Source: Cardinalis cardinalis (Eukaryota > Chordata > Aves > Passeriformes > Cardinalidae). Taken from it: DNA of 64,000 bases. Below, in pieces: positions 12,780 through 23,399 of the stretch. Both the position numbers and the translations under genes were made by a program. Position 1 is the first letter of the stretch, and every line of letters begins with the position of its first letter. Below the pieces are notes generated by a model, which was given only the letters and a program-made list of their open reading frames with translations, did no database searches and was not told the origin of the DNA. The DNA lies in contig JACDOX010000298.1 of NCBI GenBank assembly GCA_014549065.1, positions 617,749 to 681,748 of the forward strand, in the 5' to 3' direction.

Positions 12780-13520
12780 AGAATTCAGATTGATATTGAG
12801 CAAAGGCCTCTATGCCAAAGTAAGCAGATGATAAAGCAGTTGTAATCTATGAGAAATTTGAACAGAAAAAGAGAGAGAGAGAGAGAAGAGTGAAGACCCT
12901 GTGCCCCCATGGAGAGAAGAAGACCTGTGTTCCCAAAGATGAAGACGATTTTAGAGATAGATAATGAGAAACTCTGCCTTTGAACAGCTTATCTTTAAAA
13001 CCCGTAAGTTGACATGGCCCATAAACACAGCTGTGGGAAAAGCTTGTGGAAAATGGGAGGGATTTCATGATTGCAGATTTCCCCCAGTGGCTGCTATTCA
13101 TGGAAATTAAAAGCCATGAGACAACTGTTTTCTTGTGGAAAAGTCTCCATAACATTAACAAGAGGGACTTCTCTCTCTAAGTGGACTGAAAAAAGACTAT
13201 TTTAGAGGTGGTAAACTGACTGAAATTTTAGGTTTTGTTTCTTTACATTGTCAGTGGGAAAGAAAAAGTTGTGGGGGGAGGAGAAGTGTCCTGAAGGTTT
13301 GTTCTGATTCTTATTACTCTTTCTTTTAGTTACTGCTAACAAACTTTACTTTATACCCTTTTAAAGTTTTGTGCCTGCTTTGCCTTTCTCCTAATCCTAC
13401 CTCACAGCAGGAAGTGAGTGTATGGTGATTGGCCAGCACTGAACCTACCACNTGCATTGGTGCATTGGCTGGGAAATCTCAAAACTGGAGAAATCTCAAA
13501 TTGGCGAACCCAAACCACTA
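12780..13520 (+). mobile_element. Possible ERV LTR (R-U5 type sequence)
   Basis: The stretch around 13190-13410 (an AACAAA/ACTTTA polyadenylation-like region followed by a pyrimidine-rich segment ending in 'cctaatcctacctcacag') resembles the R-U5 end of songbird ERV LTRs. A short GA dinucleotide run lies at 12871-12886. The boundaries are estimates, and the assignment rests on general resemblance. Confidence 0.4.
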
Positions 13521-14400
13521 CACTCCTCCTGGTGTGGTGTCCATGCTGCTGCTGAAGAATTGCTTCAGATTCTCCAGGAACCAGAGCCTCTCCTAGGCCA
13601 CCCATCACTTATTGTTACTGCAGGACCATGGGGCTGGGCCACAGCACTGTAAAATTCCTCCTGAGGAAGGTTTAGAGAGGACCTGCAGGCTCTTCCCTGT
13701 GGCGTGGGAGGCTGGAAAGGGCAGTAATTGCTGCTATTATGGCTGTCTGTGACCTGCCAAGCCTGTAGCCACAGACAAATTATTAGGATGGGGTAGGAAG
13801 AAAAGTCACCTGGGACATGAGACAAGTAGCCTTGACCTCAGAATATTTCCAAGCTATTGGCACAGGGAAGAGGTTGCTCTTGCCGAGTGTTGCAGCACTG
13901 CAAAGCAAATGCTGTTCTGCTGAGCTGATGAGTCCTGGCATCTGTGTTGTGGGGCTGCACTCATCATGAGTGCATATGAAAAACTCACTGGCCTGTGCCT
14001 ATTTGGAAGATGTCTCCAGGATGATGGGAGCACATCTGTCTCATCTTGTTTTTTCCATCCTTGAGTTTGGAATAACAAGGATTCATCTGGAGAACTTGAT
14101 TTTACTGCTAACAGTGGCAAACTCAAATGTCCCTGTGTTTCATCCCTGTGTCTCTGCAGTGACCTTGTGCTTTCTGTGGCAAGGAGTGACATCACAAACA
14201 TGGTCAGGTGCAGGTAGAGAACAATGATGTGCAGATATTGACAACACCAGGAAGATAAGTTACAAAGCTCATCACAATGCTTAAATATGGATATAAAAGA
14301 GAAAAAAGGATAGAGTTAGAGAACTCTTCTAACATTTTTAACTCCTGTTAAAATCCTCCTTGAACTACTCTTGTCACACTCAATCTGGTGTTGACTCTGC
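13521..14400. other. Gene-free interval
   Basis: Nothing recognised. Overlapping open frames of about 60-115 codons on both strands show no conserved motif. Confidence 0.4.
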
Positions 14401-14935
14401 CTTTCTAAAGCCATATTCAGACCTGCCTCTGCTCAAGCCTGTTCATGATGTCTCTGTCCACACACTGACAACTCCTTGAGCCCTTTTTCTCCGACGACAT
14501 GCAGGATTGGTGAATGGCTCCAACCAGTGCTTGGGACGGATAGAGGTTTGGTACAGCAACGTGTGGGGGATGTGTCTGATGACTCCTGAGACACAACAGA
14601 TGCCTGTGTCGTGTGTAGGCATTGTGGCTGGGGGAATGCAGTAGCAGCCCTGAGCAGCATTTATTCTGGGATGGACTATCTGTCTGGACAACATTACCTG
14701 CAACGGGATGGAGAGGCTCCTCAGTAAGTGCTCATGGCAGGTGGGGAGAGCACAACTGTGGGCACGACAAGGAGGCAGGCATTAATTCCAGGAGGGAATT
14801 AATGTGCTCACGTTACAATGGGATTTGCCTCATCTGTACTCTTTGGGCNGGTAGGGCTGGTAATGCCTCGGTCTTGCAGAACGAGCCACAGGTCTGTGCC
14901 TTGGGCTTGTTCAATCCTCCTCTGTCCTGCCCCAG

Positions 14936-15313
14936 GTTGGCCCACGGACTACATCAAGGTCCCTGCTGGCAGCCCCAGTGGCATCTACATCATCCAACTC
15001 ACAGGACTGTAAACATCATGGTGTACTGTGAGATGAGTGGGGCAGACAAGGGCTGGACTGTCATCCAGAGGAACTGGCAGCTCAGCAATCTCCTGGGATG
15101 AGTCCTGGAGCACCTACAAGCATGGCTTTGGGAATGTACACACACCGAGTTCTGGCTGGGCACTGAGTACATCCACCAGATCACCAGGCAGAAGGTCTAC
15201 CAGGTCAGGTTTGTCATCTGGAATGCTTCAAATAACATGAAGTTTGCAGACTACCAACTGTTCGGCCTGGATGATGAGTTCTAGAGCTACCAGCTGAGGC
15301 TGGGAGTGCACTC
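14936..15313 (+). pseudogene. Fibrinogen-related (FGL1-like) pseudogene, copy 1
   Basis: This is the N-terminal half of a fibrinogen-related domain (FReD), the lectin-like recognition domain of fibrinogen-like and ficolin proteins. A 'ctgccccag' acceptor precedes the homology, which starts YIKVPAGSPSGIYIIQ and includes SWSTYKHGFGNVH. It is broken: a small deletion gives TAA just after the first block, there is an indel at the 'cagctcagcaatctcctggg' region, and a two-base CA insertion sits in the GNVH region. A TAG follows the DDEF codons. Homology to copy 2 (22665 onward) stops abruptly near 15313, where ERV-derived sequence begins. The closest family I can name is the avian/reptilian FGL1-like group; membership is inferred from short motifs. 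Confidence 0.82.
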
Positions 15314-15315
15314 AT

Positions 15316-16672
15316 GAAAGGCTTATTTTGGGGTAATTGGAGGCCCTACAATGACCAGAAGAAGTGGCAGTGGTATATGTTAATGGACATCAAAAAAGAG
15401 GTGACTTTGGAGGCACAGGGAAACAATTTAGCGGATTTGGAAGATAGGGATGTGGCCTAATCGGGGTAATGATGGTGTTAACCTCCATGGGGGAAATACA
15501 GTAAGTCCCGATGTTTAGCGAGACAAAGAGAGAAAACTCCTCCAAATGGGAGCAAGGAAAGATAATGAAGGGAAGTGGAAGTTAATGGATGTGAGGCAGT
15601 TGTTAAATAAACCACTTGGCAGGAAAATGCTGGAAGGCATGCATAACAGAATACATTGGGGTACACAAAGCACTGAGTGATCAGTTCCTAAGGGACTGGA
15701 GTTTTTGGAAAAGCTAAGCAGGTAACTGAACAGTGTGTGATATGTCAACAAGTAAATAGGACAGTAATGAGGAAAACACCAAGAGGAGGGCATGAGCTAG
15801 CCTTATGACCTTTTCAGAACATCCAGGTAGATTTTACTGAGCTTCCTCAGGTACAATGGTGGAAATTTTTGCTAGTGATAGTAGATCACTTAATCCATTG
15901 GATAGAGGCGGTGCTCACTGTTAAAGCCAATGCCAGTATTTTAAGCAAAACCCTTCTGGAATTATTTATTCCCCGATTTGGAATGGTGAATAGGATTGAT
16001 TCGGACTGAGGAACTCATTTCACATCTAGAATATTACAGCAGGTTGTTCAAGCCCTGGGGGTAAAATGGGAGCTATACAGTCCATGGCATCCACAAAGTT
16101 CTGGTAGTGTTGAAAGAATGAATCAAAATCTTAAAGGAACTCTGATTAAGCTGATTGAAACCCAGATGTCATGGATAAAATGCCTCCCTTTAGCCCTGTT
16201 AAGAATTAGAACCCAGCCTCAGTCAGATTTAGGAGTCTCACCCTATAAAATGATCTTTGGACTACCTTTTTTGACTTCACCACAGAGAGTTGCCAGCTAT
16301 GAGGAGGGGGAAGCCCCAGAAAATATGTCTATAGCGGAGACCTTAAAAGAGGTAAGGCATGAAGTGATAATCCCTCAAACTACGACCCTGGATTTCAGAA
16401 TTCATAATGTTAACCTTGGAGGTTGGATAATGATGAAGTCATGGAAAGACCAGCTTCAAACCCTTCAGTGGGAAGGTCCCTTTCAGGTGCGGCTCACCTC
16501 TGAGTCGGCTGTGCGAACTTCAGAGCGGGGATGGACTCATCCCAACAGAATTAAGGGCCTGGTAGAAGAACCAAAGGAATGGATTGTAACATCCAGACCG
16601 GGTGAGACAAGATTGACTTTTAAGCAGAGACTGAGAGGTAACCAGAAAAGCCCCAGGACATCCAAAAAGTAG
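15316..16672 (+). pseudogene. Endogenous retrovirus pol relic (RNase H tail and integrase)
   Basis: Gammaretrovirus-like (class I ERV) pol remnant. In order it shows the end of RNase H (about 15375-15460), the HHCC zinc-binding part of integrase (about 15620-15800), the DDE core (about 15820-16290; the first Asp near 15830, the second just before 16007 and the Glu near 16110) and the C-terminal GPY/F-type segment with WEGPF near 16475. The last part is open as a 184-codon frame (16118-16672). The element is dead: there are stops in the zinc-finger region and a TGA at 16007-16009 directly after the second catalytic Asp, the 5' side is truncated inside RNase H, and no gag or env is visible. It abuts the fibrinogen pseudogene on the left. 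Confidence 0.88.
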
Positions 16673-17240
16673 GGTTTCTCTTCTACGAGCCTGCTTGGGG
16701 ACTGCTTAAGTAACACTTTGAGTGGGAGATTTGAATTGTATTGGTCATTGATGTAGTTGTCCTGTTTAGTGGATAGGGATTGCGGGTGTCTGTTGAGGGG
16801 AAGTACACGGGAAACAGTGGGAAGTGCTGGGTTGATATGCTTGGGAATTGACAAGTAGAGTACAATGGGAACTAAAAGGCAAGACTGTGTTGGCCCCTGT
16901 GTTTGCCCACAAGAAGATTATATAACCCTGCTGCGTGCAGCAACCCCGTAGGCATAGTAGGTGGGGGTAGAAGCCATAATGGACCCCTATCATTCCCTTA
17001 GTTGTCTTTTCTCTCCTGGAATCCAAACAAATTCTTGAGCAATCGTTTTATGTGGGTACTCTTTTCACTACTCACACTATTGTCAACCCTCACTGTTATG
17101 ACCCATCCAACCTATGCTGAAGAAGAAAAACAAACTAAAATACCCCCACAAAGAAGGCAAAGTGATCTATGAAAAGCATGAGTGGAAAATGGAAATTAAT
17201 TGCTTGAGCCAAATGACTTATAAAAAGGAAAAGGGGGCAT
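16673..17240 (+). mobile_element. ERV 3' internal remnant without env frame
   Basis: Sequence between the pol relic and the LTR. No env-like reading frame survives. It ends in a polypurine tract (about 17222-17239, 'aaaaaggaaaagggggc'), which normally lies immediately before a 3' LTR. Confidence 0.65.
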
Positions 17241-17740
17241 TGTTATAGATGGGTAATATGATGATTGGCTCTTGCAATAAAGGGATGAATATTGTGTGTA
17301 TGTTAAAAGAAGTTTTGTTGATGTATGGTTATGTTGTTGTAGTTTGGACACCCTCTGTTCTCCCCTTTCCCCGCTCTGTATCGCCAGGGCTGTCAGGGAC
17401 ATGTGGAGGGAGGGTGTGTACATGTGCCCCTTGCATGGGGCAGTTGGGAATGGGGAAAGCTTATTGCTGGGGAGGCTTAGCACAACATCTCACCTCCAAT
17501 CAAGTTGCACGAAGGTTTCCACCAAGGGATGGCAAAGAAGAGTTGCCTGGCAGACTTTGGGAGGGGCTAGGGTTGGCTGATGCAACACCAGGGGTATAAA
17601 AAGTGGAGCAGCCGTTTTGTGGATGAGCCTCTGACAGTTGGCCACGCTCNCAGCACTATCCCTTTTCCTTATTCAGTCCTTTGTTGTGTTTGTTGCAGTT
17701 TAATAAACTTTTGAAATTTTAAAGGGTGCGGTCATTTCTC
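17241..17740 (+). mobile_element. ERV 3' LTR
   Basis: It starts TGTTATAG directly after a polypurine tract and contains a TATA box (TATAAAAAG at 17595) and a polyadenylation signal (AATAAA, 17702-17707) 107 bases further on, so U3, R and U5 can be laid out in the plus direction. It is the 3' LTR of the pol relic before it. The right boundary is uncertain by perhaps 20 bases because the left terminus has no exact partner. Confidence 0.8.
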
Positions 17741-17759
17741 ACATGCCTATCAGGGTGGG

Positions 17760-18545
17760 GAAAAGTACTGGGGCTAGCTAGGAACTATTTAACTATACAA
17801 CAATAGAGCTAGAATATATGTGTAAAGAATATAGAGAATATATAAAAGCAAAAATAATTCTGGCAACAGCAGCATGCATCCGGGAGTTTAGGATTGAAAG
17901 GAATGAGCGACTTGTCTTTACAAACAAACTGTGGATCTGCTGGTAAATAAAGCTAGATACTGAGTGATAAAAGAAACAATGGGAAGGATTCCACTGATTC
18001 ATAAATGGAATGAGAGATTTGTCTTTACAAATAAATTGTAGGTCTGCTGATATTCAATATTGGGAGTTGAAAGAAACAATGGGAAGAACCATAAATTCCA
18101 TAAAGAATTCCACTAATTGACACAAGGAAAAGACAAAGGTGTGGGGAGGTTATACCTGAGAAGGGGGTCTTAGGTATTAGGCGTTTTGGGGAGTCCGTAC
18201 CTCTCAAGTACCTCAGCCAGTGGGGAAGGAGAGAGGGACGTGTGGTTAGAAATTAGGATAAAAAGGTGGCTGTGTCCTCCAAAAATTGGAGAGACCCCAG
18301 GGTAAATGTCCCATGGCCTCTCCCTTTATTCAAGTAAAGTAACGTGACTCCCCTGTCTCCTTTTTGGACATAAATCTCTGGTGTTTGTGGGTTAATTTTG
18401 CTGGCAGGATCAAAGGAGGCTGCGTCCTCCAAAACCTCGAGAGAAAAAACCCCATGGGAGTGTGACCCAGTGGACTTTCTCCCTTTATTGGAATAAAGTT
18501 GCAGGACTCCTCTGTCTCCTTTATGGACACTGACTTTTCATATCA
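17760..18545 (+). mobile_element. Second LTR-like element with duplicated R-U5 block
   Basis: LTR-type sequence with a TATA-like 'ggataaaaagg' near 18257 and AATAAA at 18492-18497. A segment with 'gtcctccaaaa', 'ctccctttatt' and 'ctcctctgtctccttt' occurs twice (about 18262-18375 and 18415-18535). A second internal pair, 'ttgtctttacaaa', lies at about 17913 and 18018. No protein-coding part is attached. It is distinct from the preceding LTR. Confidence 0.6.
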
Positions 18546-18689
18546 TGGTTTTCCATACAGCACTGAGTAGGATGAGACAGGATGAGAGTCCTTGAACCTG
18601 TTGTACCACCAGTCCCTGCACCTGCACCCTAACCTGGCTGTGCCCCAGTGCCCCGTTCACCACCCTAGGAACTGGTCACACAAACTGGG

Positions 18690-20500
18690 CCCATGCATCC
18701 AGTGCTTGGGTGGCACCAGCAGATTCTGCGCCCTGATCTGCCATCTGACCTCCAGCTCCTGCTATGGTCCTGGTAGAACAGTTTGTACCCCTGTGTGTCA
18801 CCAGCACTGGGTGTCCATCTGGCTCCAGTACACTCTCTGTTCTGGGAGATGATGGTTCCCTGGGCAGCAGGTCCCACAGTGAGGGCAGGGGAGGAGCAGG
18901 GGACAACTGCAAGTCTCCATCTAGGGGAGGCTCAGTCCCTTCTTCTCCCTCCTTCCATAATTCAGCTTCCCTTGTGGCCTCCAGATACCCTGGCTGGGCT
19001 GACACTTCCAAGGCCATCCATGCCCTGACACTGCTACTTCAAGGGTCCACAGTGCTGGAGGGGCTCACCATGGGCTGCAAAGACCTCCCTTATAGCTGTA
19101 GGGTGAGGATGTCACCAAGAGGTAACAGCAGCCAGGGCTATCCCAGTGCCCACAGGTTGGGATGTCAGGCACAGCTTGGCACCTTGGCTTTGGGGCTGCA
19201 CTTGGTGCCCAGGTGGGTGCAGAGAGCCAGCCCTGCTCCTGTGTGGCATGGGGAGTGCTGCTGGAAGGGCTGGGGAGACCTTTCTCATCTGTTTTGACAT
19301 TGTGCGGCCAGAAATTTGTCTAAGACAAATGCTGCACTCCCTGGTTATATATGGCATTGGAAACAAGGGTCAGGGCTACAGATGAGGCTCTTTTGCTGCT
19401 CAGTGTTTGTGGAATCCCATGTGAAATGTCGGAGCACAGTATCCCCTCAAGTAATGCACCAGGTGAAGGTGGACAGACCTGGTGGATGTCTAACAGAGAT
19501 TTCTGGCATGACCAGGTGAAAGACTGTCCCTACAGGGCTTGGCTTCAAACCCTGTAAGTATTAACAACCCTCAGAAAAATCCTTATCAGTAGCTTTTGTC
19601 GATTTTGTGGAATTCAGTGTGAACACCAGCAGCTGAGAACTCTTACCACTGAAGCATGACAGCTGGCACGTGAGAAGAGGTATCTGTGGAAGGAGGCAAG
19701 CAAACCATAATTTCCAGGAACGAGTGAGTTCTGCTGTTTGGATTGACTACTTTACCTTGCTGACAAACAGAGCTGGGCTGCAGGCAGTGATGCCTTGTGC
19801 CTTCCATCAGCAAAGGCTGGGGCCAAGGTCAACATTCTTTCCTAGGGGTGGTCCCTGACTCCTGGATGCTTTGTGGCAGCTCTGAACAAAAACTTTGTAG
19901 TCATACAGGGCCGCTTTCCCTACACTCCCTGCCCTTATCCCACATGTCCTGAGGGGGAGAGACAAGCTCAAGAGGGCTCTGCTGACCTGCTCTCCCTCAC
20001 TGTTTGTGAGTGGGCATCACCCCAGCCCAGGTGCTTTCTCAGAGAACATCTCTATTCTCTTGTGGCCAGTGCATCAGGCAGCAGCTGCAACTGTTGGATC
20101 ACATCTGTGCAGGGTATTTTGGTAAATCCTCAGGACCAGACTGGAATCTCTTCTTTCTTCCCCCCTGCTTTCAGTCCCCATTTTCATCCAGTGCTTGGGC
20201 AGCACCAGCAGGTCCTCTGCACTGACCTGCTTGCTGACCCTAGGGGCCACGGTCCTGGTAGGTGTTATCACAAGCTCTTCTTGGTTTTGTGGAATCCTGT
20301 GTGAACCCCAGCAGCTGGGAACCCTTACCACAGACACACAACAGATGAGCAGAGGTACCTGTAGAGGACAAACAGACCATAAATTTCCAGGAGTGGNTGA
20401 ATACTGCTATTTGATCAGCTGCTTCACCTCACTGATGAGCTCTGTAAACATAGGGGTTGGCCATGCTGCCACCAGACCAGACCTACTCAGCTCCCCACTG
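18690..20500. repeat. Diverged local duplication inside the fibrinogen-like interval
   Basis: Two stretches recur at a distance. 'catccagtgcttggg' with a following 'ggtcctggta' occurs near 18696 and again near 20187. A block of about 150 bases containing 'ttttgtggaat', 'gaac(a/c)ccagcagctg' and 'cataa...tttccagga' occurs near 19600-19750 and near 20275-20400. The spacing differs between the pairs, so deletions or insertions followed the duplication. I recognise no exon in either copy. Confidence 0.5.
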
Positions 20501-20538
20501 CACAGGGTCCCAACAGCGACAGCATGGATGAGTGTGGC

Positions 20539-20667
20539 ATGGGATGGGATGGGATGGGATGGGATGGGATGGGATGGGATGGNNNNNNNNNNNNNNNNNN
20601 NNNNNNNNNNTGGGATGGGATGGGATGGGATGGGATGGGATGGGATGGGATGGGATGGGATGGGATG
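20539..20667 (+). repeat. TGGGA pentanucleotide array with assembly gap
   Basis: Perfect (TGGGA)n satellite, interrupted by 28 Ns at 20583-20610. The repeat phase before and after the gap calls for a gap of 2 modulo 5 bases, whereas 28 is 3 modulo 5, so the N run is not an exact count of missing repeats. The true array length is unknown. Open frames through it are meaningless. Confidence 0.97.
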
Positions 20668-21659
20668 AATTCTGTGTGCAGCTGGGCATCCCAGCCTTTC
20701 TTTCCAAACTCCTAGGTCCCTGTGCTTTGTTTATCCCTCCTCCAGGAGTTCCTGAGTATCTTTAGGTACCAGCAATGCCCACAACTCAACATGTCAGTTC
20801 TCCTCCAGAGGATTCACATTCCCAAATGCACTGTGTATCTTCTTTCTCCAGCTGCTCATCACTACAGTCCTCTGTTCTTCACCTCCATGCTGGCCCTGCT
20901 ATCCCCACTTCTTGCTCTGCACATTGAAAACCTGGAGAGATTGAAAGTAAATTTAGATGAAATTGTTAATATCTGTTCTGATGGGCCTCTTCCTGGTATG
21001 TGTTCTCTGTCTTATATCCCTGAACTCTGTTTATCAAAATATCAGGAGCCCTCTCGTCTGTACAGAAAGGGAGATGTGGAAAACAGTGTTGTAGAAATAA
21101 AAGAATCCTGATAAAATCTTCCTCTAAGTTAATATCTTAAACAAACTTCACCAGATTTGGTAATTCAGCCTTCTTTGTTACTGACAAGGTTGTATGTGGC
21201 AGCTTTTTCTAGACAGATTGTTTCTCTTCCTTTATGTATTCTCTTCCCATATATATTTGTATAGTTCATTCACAGCCCTGAAACTTCAGAGAGACTTTGT
21301 ATAAGTGACTAACTAAAATGCTTTCTGAAGCTTGCTCATGGCAAAACAATCCCAAAACTTCATCACGCCACTGATGGAGGTCACAATTCTAGAGGCTGTC
21401 AGGGAAACAGTCTTACTGAGATGGGTGCTGGGGTTTCTCTGAAACAGAGCACTGTTCTCTCATAGCTGTGAGCTCCCTCACACTCTGAAGGCTTCTGGAG
21501 CTCTTTATGGATTGAACAAACACATGAATCCTTCATCACTGAAAGCAGGTTCACAGCAACACCTTCCATTTGTTTGATCTTNGTCTGAGAGCGCCCATGG
21601 TCTGATTTCCCTCTCAATCCTTCTCTCTCTGTACATATTTCTACTCATCACTACTACCC
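20668..21659. other. Gene-free interval
   Basis: No exon, RNA gene or clear repeat recognised. Confidence 0.4.
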
Positions 21660-21770
21660 TGAGTAACTTGTTCAAGTGGAAAGTGTCCCTGCTTATAGCA
21701 GGGCGGTTGCCCTAGGTAGTCTTTTAAAGGTCCCTTCCAACCTAAACCATTCATGATTCTGTGGTTCTAC
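21660..21770 (+). repeat. CR1 LINE 3' end, short
   Basis: Plus-oriented CR1 tail: 'aacttgttcaagtgg...tgtccctgc', 'aaaggtcccttccaacct' and 'gattctgtggttcta'. Confidence 0.88.
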
Positions 21771-22227
21771 TCAGATATGCTGTCTGCTCCTTGCTGAGAC
21801 GAGCAAATAGGCAACCATTAATGGATGCAGCATTCTCATTCCTACTCTCTGATGCCTTTGAAGTTTTTCCAACCAAAAACTACCACACAGGAAGAAAAAT
21901 AAGCCAAGTGGCATCATTGAAATGCCCTATAAAAAAAACTCAGTGCTGCAAATAATATCCTGTGGGGGGTGGACTTACCTCTGTGCTGTGACACAGGGCT
22001 GCTCTTCTCACTCCATTTTCCTGACGCAGATGAAGCTGGAGGGATCATCCAGCAGAACCAGGCACAGGGTCACAGCAGTAAGGACCACATTCCCCAGGGA
22101 ACAGCGAGGGGTGTAGGGAATGAAGGCACAGTGGTGGTGGGTTGGCAATCAGCCTGGGGATCAGCCAGCCCAGTGCTTCAGCAGAACTCCAATAACTCCT
22201 CCAAACTTGAAGGCCACTGAATGAGGG

Positions 22228-22462
22228 TGGTGTCAGGTTGGAAATGGGGAAGAAATGTCAGACAATGAGGGTGGTGAGGACCTGGCACAGGTTGCCCAAA
22301 GAAGCTGTGACTGCTCCATCCCTGGAAGTGTCCAAGTCCAGGTTGCATGGGGCTTCAAGCAACCTGGTTTAGTGGAAGGTGTCCNTGGCCATGGCAGGGG
22401 GGTGGAACAAGNTGCGCTTTAAGGTCACTTCCAAGACAATGCATTCTGGGATTCTGTCATCT
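22228..22462 (+). repeat. CR1 LINE 3' end
   Basis: Plus-oriented CR1 with 'gagggtggtgaggacctggc', 'acaggttgcccaaagaagc', 'caacctggtttagtgg' and 'gggattctgtca'. It lies just upstream of the second fibrinogen-like copy. Confidence 0.92.
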
Positions 22463-22664
22463 CAGAGGACTCTACTGCCATTACTTTGCTGCCATTACTG
22501 TGCTGCCACAAGCCCACAGAGGATGTCCCTGGGACAGCCATCCACAGGGTCTAATGCTAAGGGAATGAGGTTTCCTCCTTCTCAACCCTAGGGATGCAGT
22601 GGATGCCAGGGACAGCACACTGGGATGTTGTGCATTGCTCCTCCAATGTTCTCTCATGCCCCAG

Positions 22665-23300
22665 GTTGGCCCAAGGACTGCATCAAGGTCCCTGCTAGCA
22701 GCCCCAGTGGCATCTACATCATCCAACCCACAGGACAGCAAACCATCATGGTCTACTGTGAGATGAACAGGGAGGGTGGAGGCTGGACTGTCATCCAGAG
22801 CAATCACAGAGATACTCCAGTCAGCTGGGACGAGTCCTGGAGCACCTACAAGCATGGCTTTGGGAATGTACACACCGAGTTCTGGCTGGGCACTGAGTAC
22901 ATTCACCAGATCACCAGGCAGAAGGTCTACCAGGTCAGGTTTGTCATCTGGGATGCTTCAAATCACATGAAGTTTGCAGACTACAAACTGTTCGGCCTGG
23001 ATGATGAGTTCTAGAGCTACCAGCTGAGGCTGGGAGTGCACNTGGGGAGTGGAGGATGCCCTGGCCTCTAAGGGCATGACCACCATGCATGACAACATGA
23101 AGTTCTCTGCTAAAGATCGGGATAAGGACACGTCTAATGGGAACTGTACCGCCAGCTCTGGGGGTGGGTGGTGGTACTCAGCATGTCACTCTGTGCATCT
23201 GAACTTCACAGGGGCCATGACATGGAGCAACCTGTGCCCAGGGAACTGCAGAGCCTCGGCCATCCTCATCAAACCCACCATTTTTATTTCCTTTCTGCCC
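22665..23300 (+). pseudogene. Fibrinogen-related (FGL1-like) pseudogene, copy 2
   Basis: A nearly full fibrinogen-related domain in one uninterrupted exon after a 'catgccccag' acceptor. Blocks in order: KDCIKVPASSPSGIYIIQP (with the first domain cysteine), VYCEMN, GGGWTVIQ, WSTYKHGFGNVHTEFWLG, KFADYKLFGLDDEF, then after the breaks MHDNMKFSAKDRD, NGNCTASSGGGWWYSACHS (a calcium-site and disulphide region typical of the family) and CRASAILIKPT. Two lesions: TAG after DDEF (about 23012) and a +1 shift around the ambiguous base at 23042. The same TAG is in copy 1. No upstream coiled-coil, collagen or signal-peptide exon was found. If the two lesions were assembly errors the domain would be intact, but the TAG shared with copy 1 argues against this. 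Confidence 0.85.
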
Positions 23301-23399
23301 AACCTGGGGCTAATTCTAGCTCTCCAAAGAATTGGAACAAAGCAAAACCAAACTGAGTGTGCCACAAGGTCTTTGCAGAGGTTGGTCATATGTAGCTAC

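Noticed and set aside
14645..14733. Possible upstream exon of fibrinogen-like copy 1 (acceptor-like 'gcag', donor 'gtaagt' at 14734)
   Set aside because: The translation resembles no part of the family, and copy 2 has no counterpart.
17020..17210. Surviving env segment before the 3' LTR
   Set aside because: Stops occur in every frame and no envelope landmark is visible, so it is described only as ERV remnant.
18764..19297. 177-codon plus-strand open frame
   Set aside because: No recognisable motif, no splice context, and partly duplicated non-coding sequence.
20195..20668. Open frames through the TGGGA array
   Set aside because: Simple repeat and Ns translated as repeats; not a protein.
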